Shown here in pieces: positions 49,060 through 60,100 of a DNA stretch of 64,000 bases. Each line of letters opens with the position of its first letter. The first letter of the stretch is position 1. The DNA is from Chitinophaga pinensis (GTDB taxonomy: Bacteria; Bacteroidota; Bacteroidia; M30B66): positions 29,124 through 93,123 of the forward strand of contig CAMCXT010000004.1 in the NCBI GenBank assembly GCA_945883545.1, written 5' to 3'. A model generated the notes under the pieces. That model had not been told where the DNA came from, made no database searches, and saw only the letters and a program-made list of their open reading frames with translations. Position numbers and translations under genes: made by a program.

Positions 49060-50076
49060 CTACCCAGCGGCAAACATCGGCACCAAAAACGGATCTTGGT
49101 CGAAAAGTATCTGCTCAACCAATCTTTCTGTGATGTCTGGATAATGAACCTTCGGAACATAACTGCTATTCATCCACTTTTTTAAGGCTGGAAGAATCGA
49201 AGCGTTAAACGTTTTTGCTGTTGGAATACCCAACGATTTCAAAGCTTCTGCATTACACTGCTGCTCGTATTGACCTTTGATCGGAATCACGAACAGTTTC
49301 TTGCGCAAAAACATCGCTTCAGCAGGAGATTCGAATCCAGCACCCGTTAACAAACCACTGCAGCTCGACAAACTCTGTGTGAAGCTGTCGTGGTTCACCG
49401 GACGAATGGTGATATTCTTATCGATATATGGAAACTTGATGTTTCGTGAGAAAATCTCCCAACGAACTTCAGGAATTTCATGTAAAACATCCATCAACAG
49501 TTTATCAGATACAGCAGGCAAATACACTGTAAAATGTCCGTTGTTGGATGTTTCTAAAGTCCTAATCTCTTTTCTAATAACAGGTGTAAATATATAATCG
49601 TCGTAATTCTTAAAATGTAAACCTACAGCATAACTCGCAGGCGCATATTGACTCACAATAAGCTTTGCCATTGGCGCCCAAGTGCCCGGTTTGGGACACA
49701 AATCGCTCAACAAAGAAACTTGGTGCGAAAATGAAATGCATGGAACATTGCGGTACCATGCAGCCCAAGCCGAAATACTCTCAAAATCATTTATAATTAA
49801 ATCGTAATCCTGAACTGGGAAATCACGAATTTCTTTGGTAAGTCTAATAAAGTTTGTCTTTTTCAACATTTCCCAATAGCTTAAACCGCCGCTATTGTTG
49901 TACTGTAAACTAAGTCCCTTACTACGGTATTTAACTGGATATGATAAATTCAAATTCGAATTTGATCCACTCAACATAATGTCCACATCGGCCATTTTGC
50001 GGAGGATAGGAAGTACTTCTCTTGCTCTGCTTATGTGCCCATTACCTGTTGCTTGTATGGCATACAATACTTTCAT
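49060..50076 (-). CDS. MJ1255/VC2487-type glycosyltransferase
   Basis: MKVLYAIQATGNGHISRAREVLPIL...GLLTGAGFESPAEAMFLRKKLFVIPIKGQYEQQCNAEAL. Confidence 0.85.
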   Translation of the reverse strand: MKVLYAIQATGNGHISRAREVLPILRKMADVDIMLSGSNSNLNLSYPVKYRSKGLSLQYNNSGGLSYWEMLKKTNFIRLTKEIRDFPVQDYDLIINDFESISAWAAWYRNVPCISFSHQVSLLSDLCPKPGTWAPMAKLIVSQYAPASYAVGLHFKNYDDYIFTPVIRKEIRTLETSNNGHFTVYLPAVSDKLLMDVLHEIPEVRWEIFSRNIKFPYIDKNITIRPVNHDSFTQSLSSCSGLLTGAGFESPAEAMFLRKKLFVIPIKGQYEQQCNAEALKSLGIPTAKTFNASILPALKKWMNSSYVPKVHYPDITERLVEQILFDQDPFLVPMFAAG

Positions 50077-50939
50077 GCTGCTACTTCTTGCTTTGTTAAT
50101 GAGTTTAATACGGCATACACCGACTGTGCATCAGCAAATGCCTGTTTAACTTGTTTCTCAGTAAATTTCACTTTTTTATTTTCGAATAACTTGGCAAATT
50201 CTACAATTTCCCATGCGTGGTTGTTGTATTCTAATGCTGTTAAATTCTCAATCCAATCGCCGCTATTTAAATAATCTACACTCCCTTTTGAATTCTCAAT
50301 AGTTCGCTGTGCTGGCTGGTGAATATGGCCACAAATTACATAGTCGTAACCTTGATCTATAGCGTGTTCTGCTGCAATTTGCTCAAAATCGCCAACGAAT
50401 TTTACCGCTTGTTTTACACCCGCTTTGATCTTCTTCGAAATCGAAACTTTCTCTCTGCCGGTTTTTTCTAGAATCCAATTAACGGCACGATTTAATAAAA
50501 TTAAATAGTCGTAGCTTTTTCCAGCAAACTTCGCTAACCATTTTCCGGTATTAACCGATAAATCGAATACGTCGCCATGGAAAATCCAGGCTTTCTTACC
50601 ATCAATTTCTAAAATGAGTTTGTCTGCCAAGGTGAAATTCCCCATGTGCAGATCGCTGAACCTACGAAGCATTTCATCGTGGTTGCCTGTGAGATAGTAC
50701 ACTTTCGTGCCCGTCATCAACAAACGCATAACTTCTTGTAAAACCTGATGATGTGCTGCTGGCCAATATCGTTTCGAAAATTGCCAACCGTCTATAATAT
50801 CGCCGTTTAAAACTAAAATCCTTGGTTGTATGCTTCTTAAATACTGAATAAGCTCGTCGGCGTGGCAACCATAAGTTCCCAAATGAACATCCGAAACTAC
50901 AACTAAATCAACTGGCCGTGCTTGCATAGCTTTTTGCAT
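50073..50939 (-). CDS. LpxH-like metallophosphoesterase (UDP-2,3-diacylglucosamine diphosphatase family)
   Basis: VVSDVHLGTYGC, LNGDIIDGWQF, LTGNHDEML, ICGHIHQPA; ATGA-type overlap with downstream gene. Confidence 0.88.
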   Translation of the reverse strand: MQKAMQARPVDLVVVSDVHLGTYGCHADELIQYLRSIQPRILVLNGDIIDGWQFSKRYWPAAHHQVLQEVMRLLMTGTKVYYLTGNHDEMLRRFSDLHMGNFTLADKLILEIDGKKAWIFHGDVFDLSVNTGKWLAKFAGKSYDYLILLNRAVNWILEKTGREKVSISKKIKAGVKQAVKFVGDFEQIAAEHAIDQGYDYVICGHIHQPAQRTIENSKGSVDYLNSGDWIENLTALEYNNHAWEIVEFAKLFENKKVKFTEKQVKQAFADAQSVYAVLNSLTKQEVAA

Positions 50940-51079
50940 TGGATTTTGTTTCGATAAATTTCATCCTACTAAGTCACCCCCAAGTATGCTGCATTTCAGC
51001 ATTACGTTAATTCCTGTTTAAGCAGATATTTCAATAAATTCACCCACTCAAATCTCCACTCTCATCATTTGCCCTATTT

Positions 51080-53086
51080 ATGAGCTATTCAGGACTTTCG
51101 CAGTTTAAACAATTTGTTAAGGCACTGGTTTATAAACAATTCGTTGTTGGTAGCATGGTGCTGATTTCTGGATGCTCTTCACCGAATCGCTTCTCCGACA
51201 GCAAGATCATTCAGGTGTATGAAGCCCGAGATCAACGCAACCTCGAATTGCTGGTTGAATTCCTCAGTAACCCCGACAAAAAAATCAGAGCCGAAGCTGC
51301 CCGTGCCTTTGCATCCATTCCAGATTCCTTGCTCAGCTACAAATTGGCACCTGCACTTGTGAAGGAACAAGATGAAGATGTTCAGCTGGAATTGGCATTT
51401 TCGATCGGACAAACCGGAGGCATTGTGCAAACACTTCCGTTGTTGACTGAGTTTGACAAGTTCAAATCGGTGGAAGTAAAGTCGGCACTGTGCATTTCAC
51501 TCGCAAAATGCGGACATGCACAATTTATCGGTCAACAATTAAAAAAGAAGGAATTTCCTGATGAAGTGCTTGCAGAAGCTGCATTTTATTTGGCACGTGC
51601 AGGAAAACTAAAAGATCCGGAATTATTAATTCCCATATTCAAGCTTGCTGAAAACGACAATCAAATCGGTTTTTATGCAGCCTACGCAATTTTACGCTCA
51701 GGAATTCAATTGAACGGGAAGGTGCATGAAATAACAAAATTGATTTCCGAAATCACCAATCAAGAAACACGTTTAGCGCTGATTCAATCTTTAAATCGAT
51801 GCGATTCTACTGCCATTGTTACATTGAATAAATTGTTCGATCAAGCAGCTGGCGATGAGAATTATTTAGAAAGATTAGCAACCATTAGAGCAGCATCGAA
51901 ATTAGAATTTTCAGTATCGAAGCCTTTGCTTCTGAAAGGTTTGATCGATCCCAATCACCACATCAGAGATCAAGCTTCTATATATGTTGCAGAAAAGCCT
52001 GATTTTTTCGACAATGCCTATTTATTGATGCGGTTTACAACCGAAGATTTTGCATTGGTGAAATATCGTTTTGCAGGAATGTTATTGAAGAAAAGCGATT
52101 TTTCTCAAAAGGATAGCTTATCTAAATTGTTAAAGAATAGCTTCCATGCAGAACTTGATGAATACAAGCAAGGATACATCCTTTCTGCATTGTCGGGGCA
52201 TTTCAACAATCTTTCTTTTCTCGAGGAAGTTTCCTTTTCAACCCCAAGTATTTTATTGCGCGAATTTGCTTTTTCAGCCTTATTGAATTACAGGAAATCG
52301 CCAAACTTTATTCAGTATTCAAAAGAATGGTTAAAGGTTTCTCCAACAACATTAACCGATCATTTTGCCAAATTACTCCAGAATGCCATCGAAACCGGCG
52401 ATGTGAGTATGGTGGCAATTTCATCGGAGCTGATGCGCGATACAAGCTTGTTAAATAAATATTCGGCTCAAATGCCAGTGTATTATTCCAATTTGGAATT
52501 CATGCAGCAAACGCTTGAGAAACTCATTTTGCCGCGCGATATCGAAGCGTATGGAGAATTGCTTAGAACGATGAGGATGTATATTGGAAGTCCAATAGAA
52601 GGCAACTTAAAGGCCGATTACAACAATCCAATCGATTGGGAATATCTACAGCGCATTCCAAGTAACCAACAGATTGAATTTGTAACCTCTGCAGGAAATA
52701 TTGTAGCCGAATTGTGGGTAGATGATGCACCTGCAACGGTAGCTTGGTTTATGAAATTAATTGAAAAGGATTTCTATAAATTAAAACGTTTGCACCGCGT
52801 GGTTCCCGGTTTCGTTATTCAAGACGGTTGCCCGCGGGGTGATGGCTTTGGTAGCACAATGGAAACAATTCGTAGTGAATTCTCGCGCCGTAGCTTCGAT
52901 GCAGGGGTGTTGGGAATGGCTTCAGCTGGACCAGATACCGAGAGCTGTCAGTGGTTCATTACCCACAATGCTACACCGCATTTAAATGGGCGATATACCG
53001 CATTTGGCAGGGTAGTGCAGGGTATGGAAGTCGTGCACAAATTAAAAATCGGAGATGCAATTAAGGAAATTAAAATCCTGCCGTAA
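51080..53086 (+). CDS. lipoprotein with HEAT repeats fused to cyclophilin-type peptidylprolyl isomerase
   Basis: LISGCSSPNRF lipobox; HEAT-like EARDQRNLELLVEFLSNPDKKIRAEAARAFASI; C-term RLHRVVPGFVIQDGCPRGDGFGSTMETIRSEF. Confidence 0.85.
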   Translation: MSYSGLSQFKQFVKALVYKQFVVGSMVLISGCSSPNRFSDSKIIQVYEARDQRNLELLVEFLSNPDKKIRAEAARAFASIPDSLLSYKLAPALVKEQDEDVQLELAFSIGQTGGIVQTLPLLTEFDKFKSVEVKSALCISLAKCGHAQFIGQQLKKKEFPDEVLAEAAFYLARAGKLKDPELLIPIFKLAENDNQIGFYAAYAILRSGIQLNGKVHEITKLISEITNQETRLALIQSLNRCDSTAIVTLNKLFDQAAGDENYLERLATIRAASKLEFSVSKPLLLKGLIDPNHHIRDQASIYVAEKPDFFDNAYLLMRFTTEDFALVKYRFAGMLLKKSDFSQKDSLSKLLKNSFHAELDEYKQGYILSALSGHFNNLSFLEEVSFSTPSILLREFAFSALLNYRKSPNFIQYSKEWLKVSPTTLTDHFAKLLQNAIETGDVSMVAISSELMRDTSLLNKYSAQMPVYYSNLEFMQQTLEKLILPRDIEAYGELLRTMRMYIGSPIEGNLKADYNNPIDWEYLQRIPSNQQIEFVTSAGNIVAELWVDDAPATVAWFMKLIEKDFYKLKRLHRVVPGFVIQDGCPRGDGFGSTMETIRSEFSRRSFDAGVLGMASAGPDTESCQWFITHNATPHLNGRYTAFGRVVQGMEVVHKLKIGDAIKEIKILP

Positions 53087-54727
53087 TTATTTCTTGATTT
53101 TATCGAGAACAATCATTTTTTCTAGCGTGAAAGTGCCTTCTGCTGCAGCTTTTAGGAAGAAATCGAATTCGTAAGTTTTGAAATTCGGATTTGTAACTTT
53201 AATTGAATAATTCCGGTTGCCTTCGAGCGTGCTAAAATATTGACCATTTTCATCGCTGTTCACCACTGTTACTTTACCACTTTCACGGTCGGTGATCGTT
53301 AATTCAATTTCGATTGTTTCACCTGCATTTGAATCGATAATCTTTCCTGAAACAATCGAAATCGGTGGACCTTTCGGAACAATCGCTTCTACTTTGCTTT
53401 CACTTACTGCCTCAGCTTCTTTTTTCAAGGCTGAGAAATCAATTTCATAAATGTCTAGATCGCCAGTTCCGCCATCGCGGTTCGAGCTAAACCAAGCTGT
53501 ACGACCATCGGTGCTCATACAGAAGAAACGCTCGTCGCCGTTTGTATTGATCGGATATCCTAGGTTTTCAGGTGCACTCCATTTGCCATCTACCAAAGAA
53601 CTTTTGAAGATATCGTATCCGCCCAATGCTTTCGGACTGTTTGATGCGAAATACAACGATTGGCCATCAGGGTGAATGAAAACCCCAATTTGGTCGTGTT
53701 CATCGTTGATCATTGGTCCAAGATTTACAGCCTTGCCCCATTCGTTCTTGCCTTCGCGCTTACTCATGTAGATGTCGCCCATGCCGAAACCTCCTTTTGG
53801 ACGTTCAGAAACGAAATACAACGTTTTACCATCTGGCGATACACAAGCAGAACTCTCGAAATAGCTCGTGTTTACGTCACCTTCTAACTTCGCAGCCTTG
53901 CCCCATTTGCCGGTTCTACCGATTTTAGAGATGAAAATTTCTCCCGATCCTGTGAAGCCTGTATTGCGGTAAACATAAATCTGTTTCCCATCGGGCGAAA
54001 GACTCATATTGGCATCGTGGCCATCTTCGTTTAGCTGCCCGGGCACGCTCTCCGCTTCTAACCATTTTCCGGTCATCGAATCTTTTACAGCGATGTAAAT
54101 ATCCTCGTAAAATTTGCCGTCTTCTGGATCTTGAAGTTTCCCAACACTTTCGGGACGACGGCTTGTGAAAATCATTGTTTTTCCATCTGCCGAAACCGAT
54201 GGATTGTATTCTGGATATTCTGAATTGATCTTATCTCCAATGTTTCTAATCTGAACATTGATAGGCTTTTTCATCATTTCTGATGCATTTTTGCACTGCT
54301 GAATATATGCAGCGGCCTCATCCTTTTCGTCGGTCTTTTTGGGTTGTTTTTCTAGGTATTGCTGATAGGCTTCAACCGCCAAATCGAGATTGCCTAAAAT
54401 CTGCTGCGCTCTACCCACAAAAAAGTACTTTTCAGGATCTTCATTTGGGTTTAATTGGATCGATTTATTCAAGCGATCTAGCGCGTCTTCGTAGTTCTTC
54501 AGGTGATAATTGCACTCACCACTCATGAAATACAATTCGGCAGTTGTAGAGTCGCTTTTTTCTAAATCGCGCATTACCCGCATCGCTGCGAAATAATCAC
54601 CACCCATCATCATGTTTTTCACTCTGATAAGTTGAACTTTACTGGTCCCATTGTCGCTCAAATGGGCGGAAACAGGGTTAGCACTGGATAAAAATGCAAA
54701 CAATGACAATGGCAAAATCCATTTCAT
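53087..54727 (-). CDS. secreted TPR + WD40-like (PD40) beta-propeller protein
   Basis: Signal peptide from MKWILPL; TPR AVEAYQQYLEKQPKK; repeated NPSVSADGKTMIFTSRRP / SACVSPDGKTLYFVSERP. Confidence 0.85.
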   Translation of the reverse strand: MKWILPLSLFAFLSSANPVSAHLSDNGTSKVQLIRVKNMMMGGDYFAAMRVMRDLEKSDSTTAELYFMSGECNYHLKNYEDALDRLNKSIQLNPNEDPEKYFFVGRAQQILGNLDLAVEAYQQYLEKQPKKTDEKDEAAAYIQQCKNASEMMKKPINVQIRNIGDKINSEYPEYNPSVSADGKTMIFTSRRPESVGKLQDPEDGKFYEDIYIAVKDSMTGKWLEAESVPGQLNEDGHDANMSLSPDGKQIYVYRNTGFTGSGEIFISKIGRTGKWGKAAKLEGDVNTSYFESSACVSPDGKTLYFVSERPKGGFGMGDIYMSKREGKNEWGKAVNLGPMINDEHDQIGVFIHPDGQSLYFASNSPKALGGYDIFKSSLVDGKWSAPENLGYPINTNGDERFFCMSTDGRTAWFSSNRDGGTGDLDIYEIDFSALKKEAEAVSESKVEAIVPKGPPISIVSGKIIDSNAGETIEIELTITDRESGKVTVVNSDENGQYFSTLEGNRNYSIKVTNPNFKTYEFDFFLKAAAEGTFTLEKMIVLDKIKK

Positions 54728-54769
54728 ACCTTTCAGTTTTAGCTGATTAAAAATAGTTCTTTTCACGTT

Positions 54770-55528
54770 TTATAAGTCATCAAGATTACTCAACATCTGT
54801 AAAAATGTTTCGAGCCCTTTCTGTTTCGACGAATCGAACGTGTAAGAAATAGAATGCGTAAGGTAATTTTTTACTTCGAAATAATCAGGATATTGATCAA
54901 GAACTTCTTCAGCAGCTTCTTCCGCTTGCGAAATTCCCATATTTAAGGCATTGTTTAGCTCCACTTCGTGGGATGGCGAAATCGGCTTTAGGCTGATCCA
55001 CAAGGCAAACACAAAGGGCAAGCCCGTAAATTGTTGCCAACATGTTGCCAAATCGTACACGAATGGATGTTTCATCGATTCACCGAAAGCTCGGTCTCCG
55101 ATCACCACTGCTGCGGTTTTTCCACCAACATGATCTAAGTAATTCTCAGGTGCATCCATGAATTCCGGCTGATGCTTCCAGAAACGCTTCATCAACACCC
55201 TGCACAAGGCTACCGAGGTGCGCGATTGGTAATCCAAATACACCTTTTCGATCTGCTCCACCGGAACATCACTCACCAACAACACCGATCGAACGGGCTC
55301 TACCGCACCAATGCAAGTGTCTCCAATTATATAGTACTCCTTCAGCTTGGCCAAAATCGCCACTGGAACCAAACCAATATCCGCACGGCCTTCTAACAAT
55401 GCACGCGCACATTCGGCCGGATAATAAGGATCAATCTGAAAGCGATCGGATGCCATCAATCCACTCAAGCGCAAGCCCCGCATAAACGGCGCGGTGTTCA
55501 AATAATTCACTATGGCAACCTTGATCAT
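54770..55528 (-). CDS. mqnA: menaquinone biosynthesis protein MqnA (chorismate dehydratase)
   Basis: VAIVNYLNTAPFMRGLR...CARALLEGRADIGLVPVAIL. Confidence 0.88.
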   Translation of the reverse strand: MIKVAIVNYLNTAPFMRGLRLSGLMASDRFQIDPYYPAECARALLEGRADIGLVPVAILAKLKEYYIIGDTCIGAVEPVRSVLLVSDVPVEQIEKVYLDYQSRTSVALCRVLMKRFWKHQPEFMDAPENYLDHVGGKTAAVVIGDRAFGESMKHPFVYDLATCWQQFTGLPFVFALWISLKPISPSHEVELNNALNMGISQAEEAAEEVLDQYPDYFEVKNYLTHSISYTFDSSKQKGLETFLQMLSNLDDL

Positions 55529-55533
55529 CGAAG

Positions 55534-55541
55534 CAAATATA
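55534..55541 (-). promoter_or_regulatory. -7 box TATATTTG, 5 nt before mqnA ATG
   Basis: Exact TAnnTTTG. Confidence 0.5.
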
Positions 55542-55642
55542 AAGGCATTCAGCCCATACAGTGAAGAAGTTTTTTCAGCTCCTTCTTAACAATCTGTTTG
55601 TATATTAGTTTACTTTGCGAACTGTTAACTAGTGCAACTAAC

Positions 55643-56134
55643 ATGAAGATAACCAGCATCCGCTGTCCCGATTTACCACTTAGCCGCCGCATCGCAATGA
55701 TTCTCAAGCAGTATCACGGACAAATGCGGAAACACATCCAGCATCCACTGGCAGGTAAATACTATCCACTTCTATTGCGGCTCGATAGCAAAGCAGGCCA
55801 CGTTACCCAACAAGATCTGGTCGAATACCTCGGCATCGACAAAACTTCCATGGTGCGCATCATCGACGAATTGGTGCAGGCCAACCTGATCAGCCGCGCG
55901 CCACATCCAGCCGATAGGCGCTTTCATCAAATTCTACTCACCGATTCCGGCAAAGCACTCATCCCTGAAATTCGGAATGCCATCAACTTGGTGAATACTT
56001 CCATGATGAACGGCTTATCCACCGCCGAATCCGACCAATTCATCCTCTCACTTCAACATATTCAAGATAACCTAAACCAACTCGACCAATCGCCCAACAA
56101 CGATTGTTTACCTGCTCCATCAAAAGTTGATTAA
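55643..56134 (+). CDS. MarR family transcriptional regulator
   Basis: LRLDSKAGHVTQQDLVEYLGIDKTSMVRIIDELVQANLISRAPHPADRRFHQILLTDSGKAL; start 55643 preferred over TTG 55598. Confidence 0.92.
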   Translation: MKITSIRCPDLPLSRRIAMILKQYHGQMRKHIQHPLAGKYYPLLLRLDSKAGHVTQQDLVEYLGIDKTSMVRIIDELVQANLISRAPHPADRRFHQILLTDSGKALIPEIRNAINLVNTSMMNGLSTAESDQFILSLQHIQDNLNQLDQSPNNDCLPAPSKVD

Positions 56135-56135
56135 C

Positions 56136-57197
56136 ATGAAAAGAATCCTCATTATTTTACTCGTTATCGGTTTAGCCTTAGGTGCAAAGTTTCTGTTTTT
56201 CCCAGGAAACACTGCCGCTGAATCTGCCAAAGGAGGAAAACCCAAAGGGCCATCGCCCGCCAAAGTATATGTCGTAAATCCGCAACCACTCGAGCAAACC
56301 GTTCAGGTGCCGGGCGTGGTTCTGCCCACTGAGAGTGTCGACCTCATGCCCGAATCATCGGGGCGCGTAACGGGCATCTTTTTCACCGAAGGCAAGGCGG
56401 TTTCTAAAGGACAACTGCTGGTAAAGCTCAACGACGCCGAATTGCAGGCGCAGCTTTCCAAAGTGAAACAACAAGCCAAAGTGCAAACCGACCGCCTGAA
56501 CCGACTCAAGAAGCTGCTCGAAATCAACGGAACTTCCCGCGAGGAAGTTGAACTTTCCGAAACGCAAGTGCAAGGCCTGCAAGCCGATATAGACCTCATT
56601 GCAGCACAAATTGCCAAAACAGAAATCAGAGCACCTTTTTCGGGCACCATCGGTTTACGCCGAATTTCCGAAGGCGCTTTCATCTCGCCGGGCACTAAGG
56701 TAGCCACGCTGGTTGAAGGTGCACAGTTGAAACTTTCGTTTTCGCTTCCAGGTTTTCAGGCAGTGCAAGTGGATCAAAATGCAACGGTGTACTGCCGTTT
56801 CGCAGGCGATTCTACAGTGTACAAAGCCCAGATTTTTGCATCCGATGCCATTGCATCCGACCGTTCACGGCTCGTAGAATTTAAATCCACTTTTGTGGGC
56901 AATCCGAAAGGCATGATTCCGGGCAGAAGTCTCAACGTTGACGTGCCTTTGCGCACCGTTCCAGCAGCTTTGATGGTGCCTACGCAAGCCATCATCCCCA
57001 TCCTGAAAGGCCAAAAGGTTTTTATCGCCAAAAACGGCATTGCCGAGGAACGGAAAATCATTACCGGCTTCAGGAACGAAGCGTTTGTGGAGGTTGTTTC
57101 TGGGCTGCAAGCGGGCGACAGTGTGATCACCACCGGAATTATGTCGCTCAAGCAAGGCAGCGAGTTGAAAATCATTCCTTCAAAACCTAAGAAATGA
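56136..57197 (+). CDS. efflux RND transporter periplasmic adaptor subunit
   Basis: TM anchor; ESSGRVTGIFFTEGKAVSKGQLLVKLNDAEL; IRAPFSGTIGLRRISEGAFISPG. Confidence 0.92.
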   Translation: MKRILIILLVIGLALGAKFLFFPGNTAAESAKGGKPKGPSPAKVYVVNPQPLEQTVQVPGVVLPTESVDLMPESSGRVTGIFFTEGKAVSKGQLLVKLNDAELQAQLSKVKQQAKVQTDRLNRLKKLLEINGTSREEVELSETQVQGLQADIDLIAAQIAKTEIRAPFSGTIGLRRISEGAFISPGTKVATLVEGAQLKLSFSLPGFQAVQVDQNATVYCRFAGDSTVYKAQIFASDAIASDRSRLVEFKSTFVGNPKGMIPGRSLNVDVPLRTVPAALMVPTQAIIPILKGQKVFIAKNGIAEERKIITGFRNEAFVEVVSGLQAGDSVITTGIMSLKQGSELKIIPSKPKK

Positions 57198-60100
57198 GCA
57201 GTTTATCTACCATCAGTATCAAGCGCCCGGTACTGGCCATCGTGATGAACCTCATCATTGTGCTGTTCGGGGCCATTGGTTATACGTATTTAGGTGTTCG
57301 AGAATTTCCATCGATCGATCCTCCGGTAATTACTGTTCGAACCGGCTACACGGGCGCAAGTGCCGATGTGGTTGAAAGTCAAATCACCGAACCGCTCGAA
57401 AAAGCACTCAACGGCATCGAGGGCATCCGGAGTATTTCGTCGGCTTCGAACCTAGGCAACTCAACCATCACGGTCGAATTTTCGCTCGGAACCAACCTGG
57501 AAGCTGCTGCCAACGATGTGCGCGACAAGGTGGCACAGAGCGTTCGGAATCTTCCGCAAGACATCGACGGTTTGCCTACCGTTACCAAGTCGGATGCGAA
57601 TTCGGATGCCATCATCAGCCTTACCGTGCAGAGCAATACCAAATCGCAGCTCGAAGTGAGCGATTATGCGGAGAATGTGATTGGCGAACGTTTGCAAACC
57701 ATCCCCGGCGTGAGTTCCCTGCAGATTTGGGGACAAAAACGCTACGCGATGCGCTTGTGGCTCGATCCCCAAAAGATGGCTCAATTGGGCATTACTGGTC
57801 AGGATGTGCGAACGGCCCTGGTGGCGCAGAATGTAGAACTCCCCGGAGGGAAAATTGCCGGAAACATGACCGAACTCAGCGTGCGCACCACAGGCCGATT
57901 GAGCAATCCCGAAGAATTCAACGATTTGATTGTGCGCAACACAGGCAACGAAATTGTTCGTTTGCGCGATTTTGCTGAAGCACGGCTCGGTCCAGAAAAC
58001 GAAGAAACGATCCTCCGCCAAAGTGGAACGCCGATGGTTGCCGTGGCATTGAGTCCGCAGCCTGGCGCCAATTACCTCGATATTGCCAACGAATTTTACA
58101 AGCGGGTGGATGATATCAAGAAGGATCTCCCTGAAGATTACACGCTCAACATTGCGCTCGACAATACCCGATTTATCGAGCAAAGTGTGGTGGAAGTGGG
58201 CGAAACCCTGCTCATTGCGATCATTTTGGTGGTCCTGATTATCTTCCTGTTTTTCCGCGATTGGGTGATTGCTTTTCGACCACTCATCGATATCCCGGTG
58301 TCCCTCATCGGTGCGTTTTTTATCATGTATTTGATGGGCTATTCGATCAACGTGCTTACCCTGCTGGCGATCGTGCTGGCAACCGGTTTGGTGGTGGATG
58401 ATGGCATTGTGGTAACGGAGAACATCTTCCGAAAGACCGAAGAGGGGATGTCGCCTATGGAAGCTGCGATTAAAGGCTCGAACGAGATATTCTTTGCGGT
58501 GATTTCAACCTCGGTAACCTTGATTGCCGTGTTTATGCCCGTGATTTTCCTCGATGGATTTGTGGGCCGTTTGTTCCGCGAGTTCGGTGTGGTGTTGGCT
58601 GGTGCAGTAGCGATTTCGGCCTTTGTGTCGCTCACCCTCACACCGATGCTCAATGCCTATTTGGTGAAGAAAAACAAGAAGAAAACCCGATTCTACGAAG
58701 CCACCGAGCCCTTTTTCCAGCGCCTCGATTTGGGCTACCGAAATTTGCTTGAGAAATTCATGCAGAAACGCATACGCGCCCTGTATATCCTTGCAGGTTC
58801 GGTTGCCTTGTTGGTTTTCCTCTATCCGAAATTACAAACCGAATTGTCGCCATTGGAAGACCGCAGCTGGCTTCGACTACAGGTTACAGCGCCCGAAGGT
58901 GCATCGTACGAATACACCGACAATTACCTGCTCCGTGTAACCGATTTTGTAACCGATTCGGTGCCCGAAACCAAGGTATTGCTCACCGTTACAGCGCCCG
59001 GTTTTAATGGTTCTGGAGCCGTTAACACGGGATTTGTGCGCATGGTATTGAACGATCCATCCGAACGGAAAAGGTCGCAGCAGCAAATTGCGCAATACAT
59101 GCAGAAATCGCTCGGAAGATTTCCCGAAGCCCGTGCATTTGTTATTCAACAGCAAACCATTTCGGCAGGAGGTTTTGGTGGCCAGCCGATACAGTTCGTG
59201 ATTCAAGCGCCCGATTTCGAAGCCTTGAAGAATGTGTTGCCGAAATTTGTGGATGAAGCCAACAAGACCGGTGTTTTTCAAGGATTGGATGCGAATTTAA
59301 AGTTCAACAAGCCCGAACTGAGCGTATCGATCGACAGGAACCAAGCGGCAGTGTTGGGCATTTCGGTGCAAGACATTGCGCAAACCCTTCAGCTGGCATA
59401 CAGTGGTGGGCGTTTGGCGTATTTCACGATGGATGGAAAGCAGTACCAAGTGATTGGGCAGGCGAACCGCATCAACCGCGACGATCCCACCGACTTGAAG
59501 ACCTTGCAGATCCGCACCGCATCGGGCGATTTGGTTCCATTGGAGCAGGTTGTAAAGGTGGAAGAAGTGAGCAGTCCGCCCCAGCTTTTCCACTACAACC
59601 GATACCAGAGTGCGACCATATCTTCCGGGCTTGCCCCGGGCAAAACCATTGGCGACGGCATAAAAACCATGAAAGAAGTGGCTTCGAAAGTGCTCGATGA
59701 TACGTTCTCAACCACCACCACTGGGGCATCGAGAGATTTCGAGGAGAGTTCGTCGAACATCCTGTTTGCGTTTCTGCTCGCCTTGTTGCTCATTTATTTG
59801 GTGTTGGCGGCACAGTTCGAAAGCTTCAGAGATCCATTGATTATCATGATTACCGTTCCGCTTGCCTTGGCTGGTGCGGTGTTTAGCTTGTGGTACTTCA
59901 ACCAAACGAGCAATATTTTTAGTCAGATCGGGATTATCATGTTGATCGGTTTGGTAACCAAAAACGGCATCCTGATCGTTGAATTTGCGAACCAGCTGCA
60001 GGAAAAAGGCCTTCCGAAAGCCGAAGCCATCATCGATGCTGCACAGGCGCGTTTGCGGCCTATTTTAATGACCACCTTGGCCACTGCGCTGGGTGCCTTA

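Noticed and set aside
56303-56707. 134-aa minus ORF within the RND adaptor
   Set aside because: Shadow ORF, Ser/Cys-rich, no independent support
57461-58183. 240-aa antisense ORF (minus) opposite the RND permease
   Set aside because: Sits entirely within a well-supported RND coding frame in GC-rich DNA, where long shadow ORFs are expected; translation has no recognisable domain
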